A stretch of DNA of 64,000 bases from Homalodisca vitripennis (Eukaryota > Arthropoda > Insecta > Hemiptera > Cicadellidae), in the NCBI RefSeq assembly GCF_021130785.1, contig NC_060214.1, forward strand, positions 43,321,001 to 43,385,000, in the 5' to 3' direction. The translations under genes and the position numbers were made by a program. This document shows, one piece after another, positions 24,158-35,700 of the stretch. Positions within the stretch are counted from its first letter, which is position 1. The number at the start of each line of letters is the position of its first letter. The notes under the pieces are model-generated. The model was given only the letters and a program-made list of their open reading frames with translations, was not told the origin of the DNA and did no database searches.

Positions 24158-27100
24158 TAATTATTATTATTAAGTTCAACACAAGTTGCATAGACAAACA
24201 CAGGGTCCAACTCATCAAATTCAAAATCACTTGGCAAACATTCTTTATGATAAATCTTATTACACAGATCACATTCAAACTATGTGTCTTTAATGTTCGA
24301 ACCGCACGTGTAGCATAACCCACCCAGCTTTACTTTATTCCCTAATTTTTTCATTAAAACATTTGGTTTTGTTGAATCTCTTTAGCAAGTCCAGTTTCGG
24401 TCCATTTTCTTCTTTTAGCATTTATTAGCAACTGTTTTATATTCCTTCTTAGGTGGCTTTGCTATGTTTTTTTGAAGTTCCACATTTCTTCATCTTTGTC
24501 ATGTTTTGTGTCTGCCTCTTCTGGTTTTCTTTTTTAATTGCGTTTTCTTCTCGGGTTTTTTCCTTTCTGACTTCTTTCTCTCCTCTTCAGCCTTCTTTTC
24601 CTTAAAGATGGATTTGCATTTCTTTGATGTAATGACAAAGGGAACTCTCTCCGTCTTCCTTTTCCTTTCCTTTTTGGCGTTTCCGGCCACAATAGTATTT
24701 CTGCTATGTGGATTGCGATGTCTGTGGATTTTCAAGAGGGGTTTTGTTAGGTTGTGTAGGTGTTGAGTACCACTGTTGGTTTTCTCTTGACTTAATAGGT
24801 GTTGCATAGCTGGGGTCCATTCCAAAAGGATTTTCATTTTTTAGGACTTCATGGCTTGTGGATGGAAGTGCATTTGCGTTATTTTCTGCTGGTATATCAA
24901 TAATTACATTAGTCTGATCACAATTTTCACTTTCACTCCTCTTGAATTCATCCCTACCCTATAGAGTGTATAAAAGAGGGTGTGTTCTGTATTTTTGTTA
25001 ACCCTCAGAATCGATGTTAACAATTTGTCTAGGATTTCATCACCTACAATTCCTTCAAACTGTTCAAGGGTGATGGTTTGGTTGGGTGTGCTGCTCTCGT
25101 CAACTTTTTTACGTTCTTTTCCAATACACTTTGAAAAGTCTATGGCATCCGATTTCCATGGATAAAGGCCACAAGCCTTAAATCCATTCTTTAGGGTTTC
25201 AGGTTGTATAGCCTTTACGACTTCCTTTAAAAGGGGTGCAACGCATTCCCTGGTGACTGCCTCCGTAGGATGATTTTTTCTATATTTCTTTAAATTACCC
25301 AGTGCCAACAACTAAAAAAGCACATTTTACATTGTACAGTAGTTGGCACCCCCATAGATCTTTTAATTTGAGACTATGTACATTGAAAACACCCTGATTA
25401 GATCTACATTACCTCAACATAGAAGGGTAACTTAAATAATTAACAACAATTGTGTGGTTTGCTAGCTAAGACAGAGTTTGTATAGCAGCATTCTTAACGA
25501 TTTATTAAGAAATAAGCAGATTTTTACATACATTTTAATATTGTAGAGCAGCTCAAATAACCTTATAATCTTGAAGCTGAGACCACTAAAACCATATGGC
25601 AAACTCTACTGGTATTACAGTAACCTAGCAGAGGAACCTGTTTGGCCAACCTAAATGTAATAAAACTGAAAATTCCCACGGGGTGCCTACTACTGTAGCA
25701 CTGCCAATACTTGTCTGGTTTACCCTTCGACAACAAATAAATTATTTACCAGTACGTAACTCCGACTTTGTATGAGGTAGTATGGATCTTCATTATTAAG
25801 TTAGTTCAGACAGATATTAAATACATTAGGACACGTAGTAAATTTTTAAATTTTTTATTGGTTTTTACAATTATTCAAAAGATTTTCATACTTTAATATA
25901 TATACAATTTTAATCTCACTATCTGGCATTGTTTCACACTTACAAAAGGTTATGCTGTATCTATCATACCTAAAAAGAAGGCATTACGTTTTGAATATTG
26001 AGGATGTGCTATGAACGTAATTATATAATTGAGTTATGAACATAAACTTAACCTATTAGTTATTTCTTAGGAATGTCTTAAGCCCTGTGATGTGTTTCTA
26101 GCTTGAAGGGTTCCTACTGCAGTTGCCTCACCACAACGCAAGACTCTCTGCTCGTGGATTTTTCCAGATCCACAATGAGACCCTCACCTCGGTAAATCTT
26201 TATTATCTTCACGTTTATTACTTAATGTTATACTTTATACTCATCTTTAGTAGGTTTCTGTCTTTCATTCAACACGAAACATTTTTTCATCACTCATTGT
26301 GGTTTCACCTGTTCTTTCAGTCTATGTTTGTGAAAGAAACGTGCTTATCCACAGAGTTTAATACAGTTTAAAGTTGCTCAGAGATTGGAAATAGAACACT
26401 GTTTATAAGACAAGTAAGTGTTTAAATTATAACAGTGTAATTTAAATCTTCAAATATGATCCTAACATAAAAATGTGTTCAATAATTTAACTTAACAGTC
26501 ATAGGTTATCATAGTGCAACTTTATTATTTAACGTCATTATTTATCTAATTATTTTGCAGATTAAACATCTAGTATCAATACATAATTTGTTTGATAATA
26601 TTATAATAACATTTGCTTTCATAAAACATATATAAAATATAATTTTGTACGTACTGAATGTAATAAATTAAGAATAATTTGCAAGATAATACTTTTGAGG
26701 ATGAAAATCATATGACAACTTCGCTCAGAACAGATTATAAAACAAGCTGAATTATCTTTTTATTGATCTGCATGTATTTATTAATTATTAGTAATCAAAA
26801 AATGTACTTATCTGTGGTCATAACCACAGCCCAAGATCTAAGTTTTATTGGACTTGAAAGAAATTATAAAACTCACACTTCAATAATGCTAATTCCAAAG
26901 TTGAGTTCCAAAGTGAGGATTTAAGCTCGGCCAACGATATCATCATGAAACTTCATCTGGCTACCTAGGAATCAATATGAATGAATGAGGTCAGTATTGG
27001 TTAGAAGGTGTAACTCTCTTTCTGTGTAAGACCTAGTTACACTGAAACTATTAGAACTGAAACTATAACATAGTCGTCATCGGATATCTTCGCCTGAATT

Positions 27101-27376
27101 TATTCATACCCAGGCGTCATTGGGACGGATAATAGTTATCGTAGATCTTAATGGGAATTCCAATGATCTTGATGGGATTCTAACGATATTAGAGAATGGG
27201 AAGGATTATTTAAAGAACTCCTAATCCAAAGTCATTATTCTAACTCTCATCTCATTTAACCAGGTCCAGAAACTCCCGATTTCCGATAAAAGCAATATTT
27301 AATTGTGAGATTTTACCCTTGTGGATTACTGAGGTCATTTATGGACAGCTTGGTTAGTAATAAAGCTTGAGTCCAA

Positions 27377-27434
<58 letters not shown>

Positions 27435-30400
27435 TTCATTCAGAAGAAAAGTGACCACAACTCAAAAAAAGTAAATTTTACAGGAGAGCGATTTGAAAAT
27501 TGTGCTTTTTGTAATTAGTTTTTCGTTTAACAGAACTGCAACCTTTAATCCAAAAGTCATTTTATTATTTATATCAGTTAAATATAGGGCATTTAAATTA
27601 GCTTAATATAAACCATGAAGTTTGTGTTTATTATTTTTTTTAATTATTTATTAATTTAATTTGAGTTGTGTCAATTTTCCTGTAAAACCGCTTTTTCATT
27701 AAAAGGTTAACTTTGAAGATGGTAATGACACAAAAATAAGTCAAACGGGTTTTTAATGACAGTTTAACTTTAATTGAAACAAAAAAATCAGTTAGTTACT
27801 TAGAACTAAACCTCCAAAACATCATTGGACCTATTTTAGATGTTTAGAAAAATAGTGTTTTCAAATATTAATAACAAAATACATTCATTTACTACCACTA
27901 GTTACTACCAATAGTTTGGTCTTATATAAAGTAACTAATGCAGCACTTTTTAATATTTAAAGAAGTATTTTCTAATGGAAATAAAAATCATTAACACAAA
28001 CATAACATTGTTGCTAAACACAAACGTTACTGCAAAAATTTAAAGTGAGTTATAAAATGGTGCATAGCAACTTGGAATAACATGTTTTTTCAAGTAAGTA
28101 TTGTAAGTCTTTTTTTCTTGTTAACTGAAATTCCCAGTCTTTGCTCGTATAATTTTTTTAAAGCAACATCTGAACAATGCACAGGAAAAACCTGTTGTTT
28201 CTTCTTTGAACTTCTGGTTTTCTTCTTAGTGTGACTCTTCTTGTTGTCTCCGAATAAATCCTCGTTTTCTTCAATATCAATCTGCTGGATGAAAATTTCT
28301 TGAAAAGTCAACTGTGTCATCATAAGTTGTCTTGTACTTGATTTTAAAGGGAGAATCTTTCTCAACTTTAATTATTTTGATGTCATTCATTGCAACAGTA
28401 CATCCTGAAATGAAAAGATAACTGTAAAATGTTTAATTATTATCTTTTTAGATAGAATAGGAAATAAAAGTTGGATTTAAAAGTTTTAGTATGTTAACAA
28501 AGTGTAGGAAATTAAAAATAATCCGTTCGAAGTAGTTAAATATGCGTTTAGAAAAAATATTTAAAACGTAAGAAAATGCAATTCTTCCATCTTGATTGCA
28601 TATCTATGTGCCATAAATAACTACTCTTTAACATACATTTCAGATTTAAATATGAAAAGGAAAGATGGTTTAAAAACGTAAAAGAAGGATAGTAATAGTT
28701 AAAAGATTCTTTAAAATTGTTTGTAAAAAAGTATTAAAGTTAAATTATTGGTTTCACATGGTAAAGGCTGAGTAGGGTTAAACTATGTTTGAACCGGTTG
28801 AGATTGTTTTTGCAGTGAAATAATAGATGAAATCCCATCCTTTATTGGTCTGCTCATCACTAGAATTATTTTATAACTCTCGTTTCATAAAAGTGTCTAA
28901 ATTATATTATAAACAGTAAGCAGCTTACCTGACACATTAACTGTAGAGTTACATCCAATGTTTACCCATAGGTCTTTAAAATCCAAGAAATCTTCATGAC
29001 TTAGTTCATTGGACTTTATACGGATTCCAGTTTTTTTTGCAGTTTTGCATGATCAATGAAATGTATTGAGCCGGGTGGTAAATTGGTCCAGACTTCAGAA
29101 CATTTCTTAATCTGCTTCTCAATCATTGCATGTACATTGTCCCCCTCGTTTTGACTATGCCCTTTTATTAGGAAATTGTGAGTTATAGACTTAATTGGCA
29201 GTTTGTCCACTGCATATAAGTACATAGAAAAACAAATACTTGTTTTTCTGTTGGCCGCTGCAATTAATCAGAGTAAAATATAATTTCAATATCGTTTTCG
29301 CAATTTTTAACTTTTTCACTGAGGTATTTGTAAATGCATGTTCCAATTTCGCACGAGCCTCTGGCTCCTTCGCCTTCATGCCAAGTATAGCAATACGGCA
29401 TACTTTTCAGGCATCATTTGTCAGCTTTACATAGATGACTGTCAGGTTTAGCATAGGTTAATTTTTAATTTTTAGAAGATCTTTTTCCATAATATTATTC
29501 CTCTTGCACGAGTCTTCCTTCCCTTCATAACATGGCACGCTCACAAAGGTCTAACAACAAAAAAGAATATTTACTCTTTGGTGAATATATCGTAATAATT
29601 TTTCAGGTTTTGATCATGCTTTTCATCAATCGAGATAATCTTTTTCCATAATATGCTTTTCATATTCCTCTTGCAAACTGGTCTTTCTCTCACCTTCAGC
29701 TGTCTCATATGCATGGCACAGCTCACAAAGGTCTTTTTTTGGAACAAAAAGAAGAATATATTACTCTTTGTGAATATTCGTAATACTTTTTATAATTTCC
29801 ATGAGGTTTTTGCAAGCCTTTTACAATGTTCAACATAATCACGATGTAAATCACTAATTGTTTTTACCACCTTCTATGATTTCTGGTTGTGTTTGCCCGT
29901 AGATAGTGGCTCTCAATTTTAGGAATAGATTCTATATGACGCCTGATGCTTCATTTATTAACTTGTCTTGATCAGTTTGATGCTTATCATGTTTACCCCT
30001 CAGATCACAGCAACAAAGCCACTTGAGGCGTCTTTCTTATCTATAACGGTTCTAATTGGTCTGTCATTGATCCCCTAGGGTGTTTCTGAAAAAATCTTTG
30101 CATACACGAACTCGCTTATCAGCAACATCAAAATAAAAGGCTTGGTTTGGTTTTTTCTCTTATTTTCCCTCTCTCTTGTACTGGTAAGTTGGTTGTATGT
30201 CTGAATATGTGATGCTATGAAATATCTTTGGCGGGGAAAGGTCACCAAGGTGCCCAATAGTTTTTGAAAATTGGTTTGACGTTCATCAGGGTTTATTTTG
30301 GTTTTACACTGGATTCTACATCTATCATAGCATGGTGGTTTTATTTCCTTTTTCTCAATTAGTTTTCTGGACTTAGATGATGATTTATATTCCTCTCCAG

Positions 30401-32734
30401 AATTTCTCAGCTTTTTTGCTTTACATTTCAACCAGTTGTCTTTGTTTAGTGACCTTTTTCTTTCCTTTTTTCTTTTGGAGATCAGTGTTATTTTGTTCCA
30501 AGAATTCAAAAACATTATCATTTTCTTCAAAGATCTCAGGCTCCTTTTTCTTTAGTATTTACAACAACTTTGTTTCTTCTAGGTATGTTAAATATTTTTG
30601 TTGGATATTGTTTGTTTTTTAGGGAAATTAAGGTCATTTTTTGGCTCGTAATTTGGATCCTCGTCAGAATCATCCACGTCATAATCATTTTCACTGTTAG
30701 GGTCATCTGAAAAAAGATCTCCAGTAGCTTCGTTATCGGTTTTACACTTTCGTTTGGGGTCCTCGAACATTTTCTTGGTTAGACTGAGCTGATGTCGTTG
30801 GCAAATTAAGTTTTTTAGGCACACATTCCCTGCTTTTTGTTGGTATTTTGTGAAAATTCACTAACACACTGTTTTGATGTCGACAGGTTTATGATTTTCT
30901 TCACTGTGAACTTCTTTAGAAGTACATTCTTTAGGAATGACATCAACATAAACCCTGAGTTTTGTCTTCAGGTTCAGCTTCCCGGGTTTGTAGGATCGTT
31001 GAGATTGGCTGGGTTTCAATGTGTTCAGTTTAAAAGTTCATTTGTAGTTTGAAATAAGGCTTGAACCTCATTATTTGGGGTTGTATTTGGAATTTCCTCT
31101 TCATTAATCACTGTCCACTCATTACCACATACAACACTATTATGTGAATGAGGAGTAGGCCTATAGTCTGTAGAATTGCCTTTTTGTTTGGCTAATTTTA
31201 AAATCAGGGATGTTCTATTGCTCATTCCTGAGACTTAAACTGGCTGTTGTGATGCCTTCACTAGAAAAAAATGTGTAACCTAAAAAAGTTCATAAATGAA
31301 TGGCACACACAGGCAAGGCATTTTGTCTGTATGTGGCATTCATTTATGAATAAAATGTATATTGTTTACTGATAGTTTAACAAGAAAAATAAATCGTAAT
31401 AGTACTAACAGTGGAATATTTATAATAAATTATGAACTATTTTTCGCAATACAAGTGTCACAACTCAAAATATTGCACTGTTGGTATAACATTGTGATTT
31501 AGTTTCTTGCAAAAGTTCAGAGTTGTAAGACACATCTCAAAGTCTGCCACTGTGGAGGTATAACAAAATGAAAAAAGTACAATGATTTTCAAGGAAAAGT
31601 GACACATCTCAAAATTTGGACTTGTGGATGACAAACAAAATTGAAAGTCAAAGCTATATTCAAGGAAAAGTGACACAACTCAAAATCTGTCATTATTCTA
31701 GTAAACAATATAAACATGTACTTTACAAAAATTACAACCAAACAGGCACAACTCAAAAAAGTGTCACTTTTGCAGAGAAATTATAGCACTTCACTCCTAG
31801 ACAGTCAAGTCACAACTGAAATGTGTCAGTTTTGCTAGAAAAACATTAACCTAGAATGTTCTAGAAGAAAAGTGACACTAGTGCACTCTAGTGGGAGCAA
31901 GCAGAGTTTGAGTTGTGACGTTTTTGCAGTGAAAAGAATAACTTATTTCAAGACTATTAAACCAATAAAACCCATTTAAAAAAATTTTGGGTTGTGACAC
32001 TTTTCTTCTGAATGAACGATATATATTGATATGAGTAATATGCAAATTGTTTTGTTCACATAAAACAAAAAGCATTTGAATTCATTTAGTCTAATATGAC
32101 TTTTGTGCTTCTATTCTGTGTAAAATTTTATTAAGAATGCGTAATTTTGTGGTTAGCTTTTTTAAAATCCCACAGAAAATATTGAGGGTTATATCTCTGC
32201 CATGTCTTGGAAGTAGGGAAGGCTAGCTCTGTCCCCAGTCTCTGCAATAAAAGTAGGCAGGGGAATAGCAGTAGTCCCAACAGTTCAGGCTAGCAGCAGC
32301 CTGTAGCACTAATATTCACCCACTTCGTCATCATCCGCAGTAAACTAGATGTACTGATCAATTCCTTTACTCTAATATCTCAAAATTAATTAGTAATTAC
32401 ATGTCGATTTTTCACATTCTACAGTTGTAAGTGACAAAATTGGTTTTGGCTTTACTTAGTGTATGTTATACTAGCAGTCATATTTAACCCAGAGGTAAAC
32501 TCTTCAGGGAGAAAATAGGTGTTCATGCAAAACTGTTGCATTTAAAATTTTTTTAAATATGCGTTGAAAATTTAAGATTGTATAGTCCTCTTTACAATGA
32601 AAGTGTTTATTTGTACGATCAGCTAGGTTAACTCGCTGTTACCTATAGACTGAAAGTGATTTTTATCTGTACAGATGGCTGGAGCGGTGACAACTTACCT
32701 GGTGATACTGATCCAGTTCCAGACTGAGAAATAA
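20228..32734 (+). CDS. Gr: Gustatory receptor (7tm_7 family), five exons
   Basis: Joins 20228-20912, 21161-21435, 21998-22066, 26102-26191 and 32675-32734: 1,179 nt, 392 codons plus stop, the normal length for insect Gr proteins. All introns are GT-AG; the first is phase 1, the others phase 0. Hydrophobic segments lie at about residues 38-66, 82-105, 133-154, 164-186, 263-285, 292-315 and 376-390. The C-terminus carries the family signature GAVTTYLVILIQFQ. Insect Grs are ligand-gated cation channels in the plasma membrane of chemosensory neurons; the ligand cannot be told from this sequence. The ATG at 20228 opens the only long frame, and a second ATG follows five codons later. Introns 3 (4.0 kb) and 4 (6.5 kb) are swollen by transposons. 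A polyadenylation signal is at 32794. The gene appears intact. Confidence 0.93.
21161..21435 (+). CDS. Gr: Gr gene 1, exon 2
   Basis: 275 nt between acceptor TTGTAG and donor GTAATT. Codes NTVSKIKKVKSLMNTYW, QANDFYCDQLMAVMFS and two hydrophobic segments, ending STEITNS. The paralogous exon at 62745-63019 has exactly the same length. Confidence 0.92.
21998..22066 (+). CDS. Gr: Gr gene 1, exon 3
   Basis: 69-nt exon, too short for an ORF search, between acceptor TCTTCAG and donor GTATGG. Codes 23 residues, ADNTAVMICKLINK then DLDPSLRKQ, matching the intracellular segment that precedes the last conserved block of Grs. Confidence 0.9.
23286..23600. other. GC-richer promoter-like block in Gr intron 3
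   Basis: Stands out from the AT-rich intron. Contains ATTGG (about 23499) and CCAAT (about 23523) boxes close together. On the minus strand, about 175 bases further, TTTTGC|GTAAGTAG near 23352-23340 looks like a splice donor. It is also open for 83 codons on that strand, without recognisable protein features. It could be a transposon end, a long terminal repeat or a minus-strand first exon; nothing decides between these. Confidence 0.3.
24090..24153. repeat. (TA)n microsatellite
   Basis: About 32 uninterrupted TA units in Gr intron 3. Confidence 0.95.
24180..25311 (-). pseudogene. pogo/Tigger-like transposase, C-terminal remnant
   Basis: Minus strand. From 25311: NLKKYRKNHPTEAVTRECVAP, LKNGFKACGLYPWKSDAIDFS and EQFEGIVGDEILDKL, typical of the region after the DDE catalytic core in pogo/Tigger-like (jerky-related) transposases of insects. 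A Lys/Arg-rich tail follows (24837-24499), then near 24330-24240 a Cys/His cluster (LCYTCGSN, FECDLCNKIYHKECLPSD), the C-terminal zinc finger seen in many of these proteins. Stops and frameshifts interrupt it, and the DNA-binding and catalytic parts are missing. It lies antisense in Gr intron 3. I did not find its terminal repeats. Confidence 0.75.
26102..26191 (+). CDS. Gr: Gr gene 1, exon 4
   Basis: 90-nt exon between acceptor TTTCTAG and donor GTAAAT. Codes LEGFLLQLPHHNARLSARG then FFQIHNETLTS: the conserved block (FLLQL..H....FSA.GFF.I) before the last membrane segment. Confidence 0.93.
27379..27432. repeat. (AT)n microsatellite at transposon edge
   Basis: Pure AT repeat directly against the transposon end at 27433; a shorter ATATATAT lies against the other end (32019). 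The transposon apparently inserted into an AT run. Confidence 0.9.
28090..31225 (-). pseudogene. Decayed transposase of the 4.6-kb transposon
   Basis: Likely start at ATG 31225 (MSNRTSLILKLAKQKG). An acidic region follows (SENDYDVDDSDEDPNYEP, near 30700), then KAKKLRNSGEEY, CYDRCRIQCKTKINPDERQ and RQRYFIASHI (30460-30200), PIRTVIDKKDASSG (about 30065), a CELCHAYETAEGE zinc-cluster-like piece (about 29720), and ITHNFLIKGHSQNEGDNVHA (about 29185-29125). The GHSQNEGD..H block resembles the conserved H/D-containing region near the end of such transposases. The last part is Lys-rich (28260-28120). Stops, frameshifts and an internal duplication (29474-29790) break the gene; some gaps may be introns. 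Confidence 0.6.
29474..29790. repeat. Imperfect tandem duplication inside the transposase
   Basis: 29474-29600 and 29636-29790 share, in the same order, ATCTTTTTCCATAATAT, ATTCCTCTTGCA, CTCACAAAGGTCT, AAGAATAT and TTACTCTTTG. The second unit keeps the coding sequence better; the first is a degraded copy with deletions. Confidence 0.7.
31289..31350. repeat. Imperfect 28-bp-arm hairpin
   Basis: TTCATAAATGAATGGCACA... is matched by ...TGTGGCATTCATTTATGAA with four mismatches per 28-bp arm and a short loop (GGCATTTT). It lies upstream of the transposase start inside the transposon. Confidence 0.75.
31448..32005. repeat. Subterminal repeat cluster of the transposon
   Basis: About nine copies, in both orientations, of a motif close to AAAAGTGACACAACTCAAAA (near 31454, 31522, 31598, 31667, 31745, 31809, 31866, 31910 and 31988). 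Two more lie near the left end (27449 and 27660). Confidence 0.8.
32675..32734 (+). CDS. Gr: Gr gene 1, exon 5 (C-terminus)
   Basis: 60 nt after acceptor CTGTACAG: MAGAVTTYLVILIQFQTEK and stop. This is the seventh membrane segment with the TYLVILIQF signature. The Met is internal to the protein, not a start. Confidence 0.94.
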   Translation: MAGAVTTYLVILIQFQTEK

Positions 32735-35700
32735 TCCACCTAGACTAGTCCACTCTAGAGAAACAGTCCAATCTAGATAAATATTCCTTTTGGAATAAAA
32801 CTAAATGTGACAAGTTCTTAATATGTAGATTCTAATTAGCCTCATTTGTACTATAATCCAGAACCTACACACAAAACTTTGCACTTTTAAAATCAACACA
32901 TATCACGGCACATTTAATGCAGTAAATCTTGTTTTATTATTATTTTTGAAATTATGAAATTTAAACTGCAATCATTATATGTAAAACACTATTTTATTGT
33001 ATAACTAGTGGTCTATTACAGTAAAATATAATTGATATCATAAAAATATTTTGAGTTTCGTTAAGTTGTTTTTGCTTCAAACTACTGCAACTTATGATCA
33101 TACAATCATTGTTTTGTTCATTGGGTCGATGTTTCTTGTTGATCAAACATCAATCGTTAATAAACCTTCCCCACAACAAACAAGTGTTTTTTTATTAGCT
33201 TAGTAGTTGATAGTGGAATATTTATAGTTATCCTTGGAATAGGAGTTTTAATTCATTATCTCTTGGTACACATCCTCGAAACATCAGTTAAGTCAACATA
33301 GAGTATATTTAAGGCTAATTTTAGAATACAATGGTAAGGCATAATGTAAATAGCATGAAGTAAAGTAAACAGATTGTTTATAAGGGTGACCTTGAACAGA
33401 TCAGCTTAAAGACAGATATATTTTGCTTACATATTCATATTTAGCGCTTTTTTAAGAAATAATCTAATGCCATTTAATATGGGCTACTCATTTGTGCATT
33501 AGGTTGTCGAAGTAAGTATTTTTTTAATAATTAATGATTTACTGAATATTAATTAAGATGTGTATAATCAATTATATTAGTATTATGCGCTAGAAAGAGT
33601 GTACATATTTTATAATTAGGTACATGGATGTATATAATACACAGAAACAGTGAAAACATATAAAATTCAAGTGAATATCCAAAAGAATGATTCAGCAGAT
33701 ACTTGATATGAAATAAATACTATAATATTGTAAAATAAATTGCACAAGAGGTGTTTTTTGTTGAAACGTTCTCTGTACGTGACAAGAAATTACTCAAAAA
33801 CTTCCTAGAAAAGCGTAACCAAACATTTCTATATAAATTCTTATATTACTTAAAATAAATAAGAACATAAATCATGTGTACTCATTGTTTGAGTAGTAAA
33901 TGGGTATCTGTTGAAACCGCCCCCCCTTTAAGTTTGAGAGCAGTCAAAATTTTTACTTCATGCATTTAATTTATTGAATTTTGGATAAACATTTTAACAA
34001 CAGTTTGTTAAACGGTTTTTTAAAAATTACTTATTCGTATGTTTATCAAAACATGCAGACTATAGACCTATTATATAACTATAAAAGCCTGCATTTTGTA
34101 AAATTATAAACAATGAACGAAACTAATAGCAGATATTGGCTTTATACTTTACCTTAGTAATATTTTGTGGAAAAAATTAAAAACTTTTTTCTCTTCAAAT
34201 CTATCTTCCAGTATATATTTTAGAGCACACTGATTTTGGCTTAATTTTTTTCTCCTTAATCTTCAACATGGAAGTGTCTAAATTTAACTATGCCAAAAAG
34301 TGTCCGTTTCTCAAATAACTTCGTGCTACGAGGAATGAACTATAAACAATAAATCACTTCTTTGCCAAAAATAATCCATTACTATATTTTTAATGACAAC
34401 TATTACCGCAAATAATAAAGTAAGTACTTTTAATACTTTCAGATAAAAACTATAAAATCATAACATTACAGAATTATATGGCTTATAGTTGTATGTCTAA
34501 TAATACAAATTTTTTTATTTATAAATGAAACAAAGTATGGCTTATGGCAATCAGTACCAACATAATGAAAATAAATATTTAACAGAAAATCATTCCTCTG
34601 AACTATATTAAATATATAACAACGTTTTTGTTTATACAAACATGTTACATTTAAAGTAATTCTTTAAAATATACACTATTAGATAACTTATAACAACTAC
34701 ATATGAAGGTAAATTGAATGCATCATATACACGTCTACAAGGAAGTAAAAGTAAAGTAAAGTAAAGATGTGTTATTAGTAACAGGCGAAGTAACAGAAGA
34801 TATACAATGCTCCAAAATAAAGAAAAATGCACAAATCTATACATTTTCAATTTTTCTTTCTAAACGAAGGAACAATTAAATACTTTAAAATGGTGTAGAA
34901 AATATAAATACATAACTTATATGTAAAAATGTATCCAAGTGATTGTTATCTTTTGCGAAAGTTGTAAGAGATATGTTTGTCAGAAACAAATCAAACTTAC
35001 CGGCATCTTCTCGGTGCCTAAAGACCTTTCCAGAACAAGTGTTTGTTTTCAATTTTCTACCTTCAAACTTTCAGGGTGTTTGTCTCCGGCGCTAACGTCA
35101 CTATTTTAATTGTACTAAAACTGTATGTTCAAAATCCAAAAACATCTATATAGTTGAACATATATAGATATACATATATGTACTATCTTTTAGTTAAATT
35201 TTCGTATTTTGTTTCGTTATACAATTTTTTACTTTATCTTGCAATAAATTTTATACACATTAGTTATAATAAATTTGATTTCTTTGGTGAGTACATGAAC
35301 ACAGTTTTGCTATTTAAGAGTTTTGGCCATTGAGTTACGAATTTATAATAATATTAATACTCTAAAATCTACGTTGCTGCCATAAAAAAACTGTCAATGC
35401 TCGTAAAAATTATTTAGAATATACAAAATATATATTTTGCATAGATGAAGCTACAAAATACCTGTAGGCCATTTCAACGCAAAATTACAATTTTATTCGT
35501 AATAATTTACTAATATAAGATATTTTATTATATATTAAATAATTTGTGTTATTGTAAAAATGTAGGAGTACGCTAAACCAAATGTATAGTAATAGGATAT
35601 GATAAAACTGCATGAAATGATTTCAGATCTATTTTGTCATTTCATTCGGCTACGTGTTGATTTAATGTACTAAGTCAAATCCCATGGAGTATGTCACATT

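Larger units (their letters stand above)
27433..32018 (-). mobile_element. 4.6-kb DNA transposon in Gr intron 4
   Basis: Ends are inverted repeats: CGTTCATTCAGAAGAAAAGT at 27433 and its exact reverse complement ending at 32018, with similarity continuing through the following CACAAC. Many copies of a related motif (AAAAGTGACACAACTCAAAA) cluster inside the right end and a few inside the left, as expected for transposase-binding sites. A decayed transposase gene runs on the minus strand. Flanks are AT repeats, so the target duplication cannot be measured. I recognise the protein as a widespread insect transposase type but cannot assign its superfamily with confidence. Confidence 0.82.

Noticed and set aside
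24506..24766. 86-codon hydrophobic plus-strand frame
   Set aside because: Antisense of the Lys/Arg-rich tail of the Tigger-like transposase; the Phe/Leu richness comes from complementing Lys codons.
31448..32005. Regularly repeated short motifs suggesting a CRISPR-like array
   Set aside because: Repeats are imperfect, in both orientations and irregularly spaced, next to a transposon terminus in eukaryotic DNA; they are subterminal repeats.
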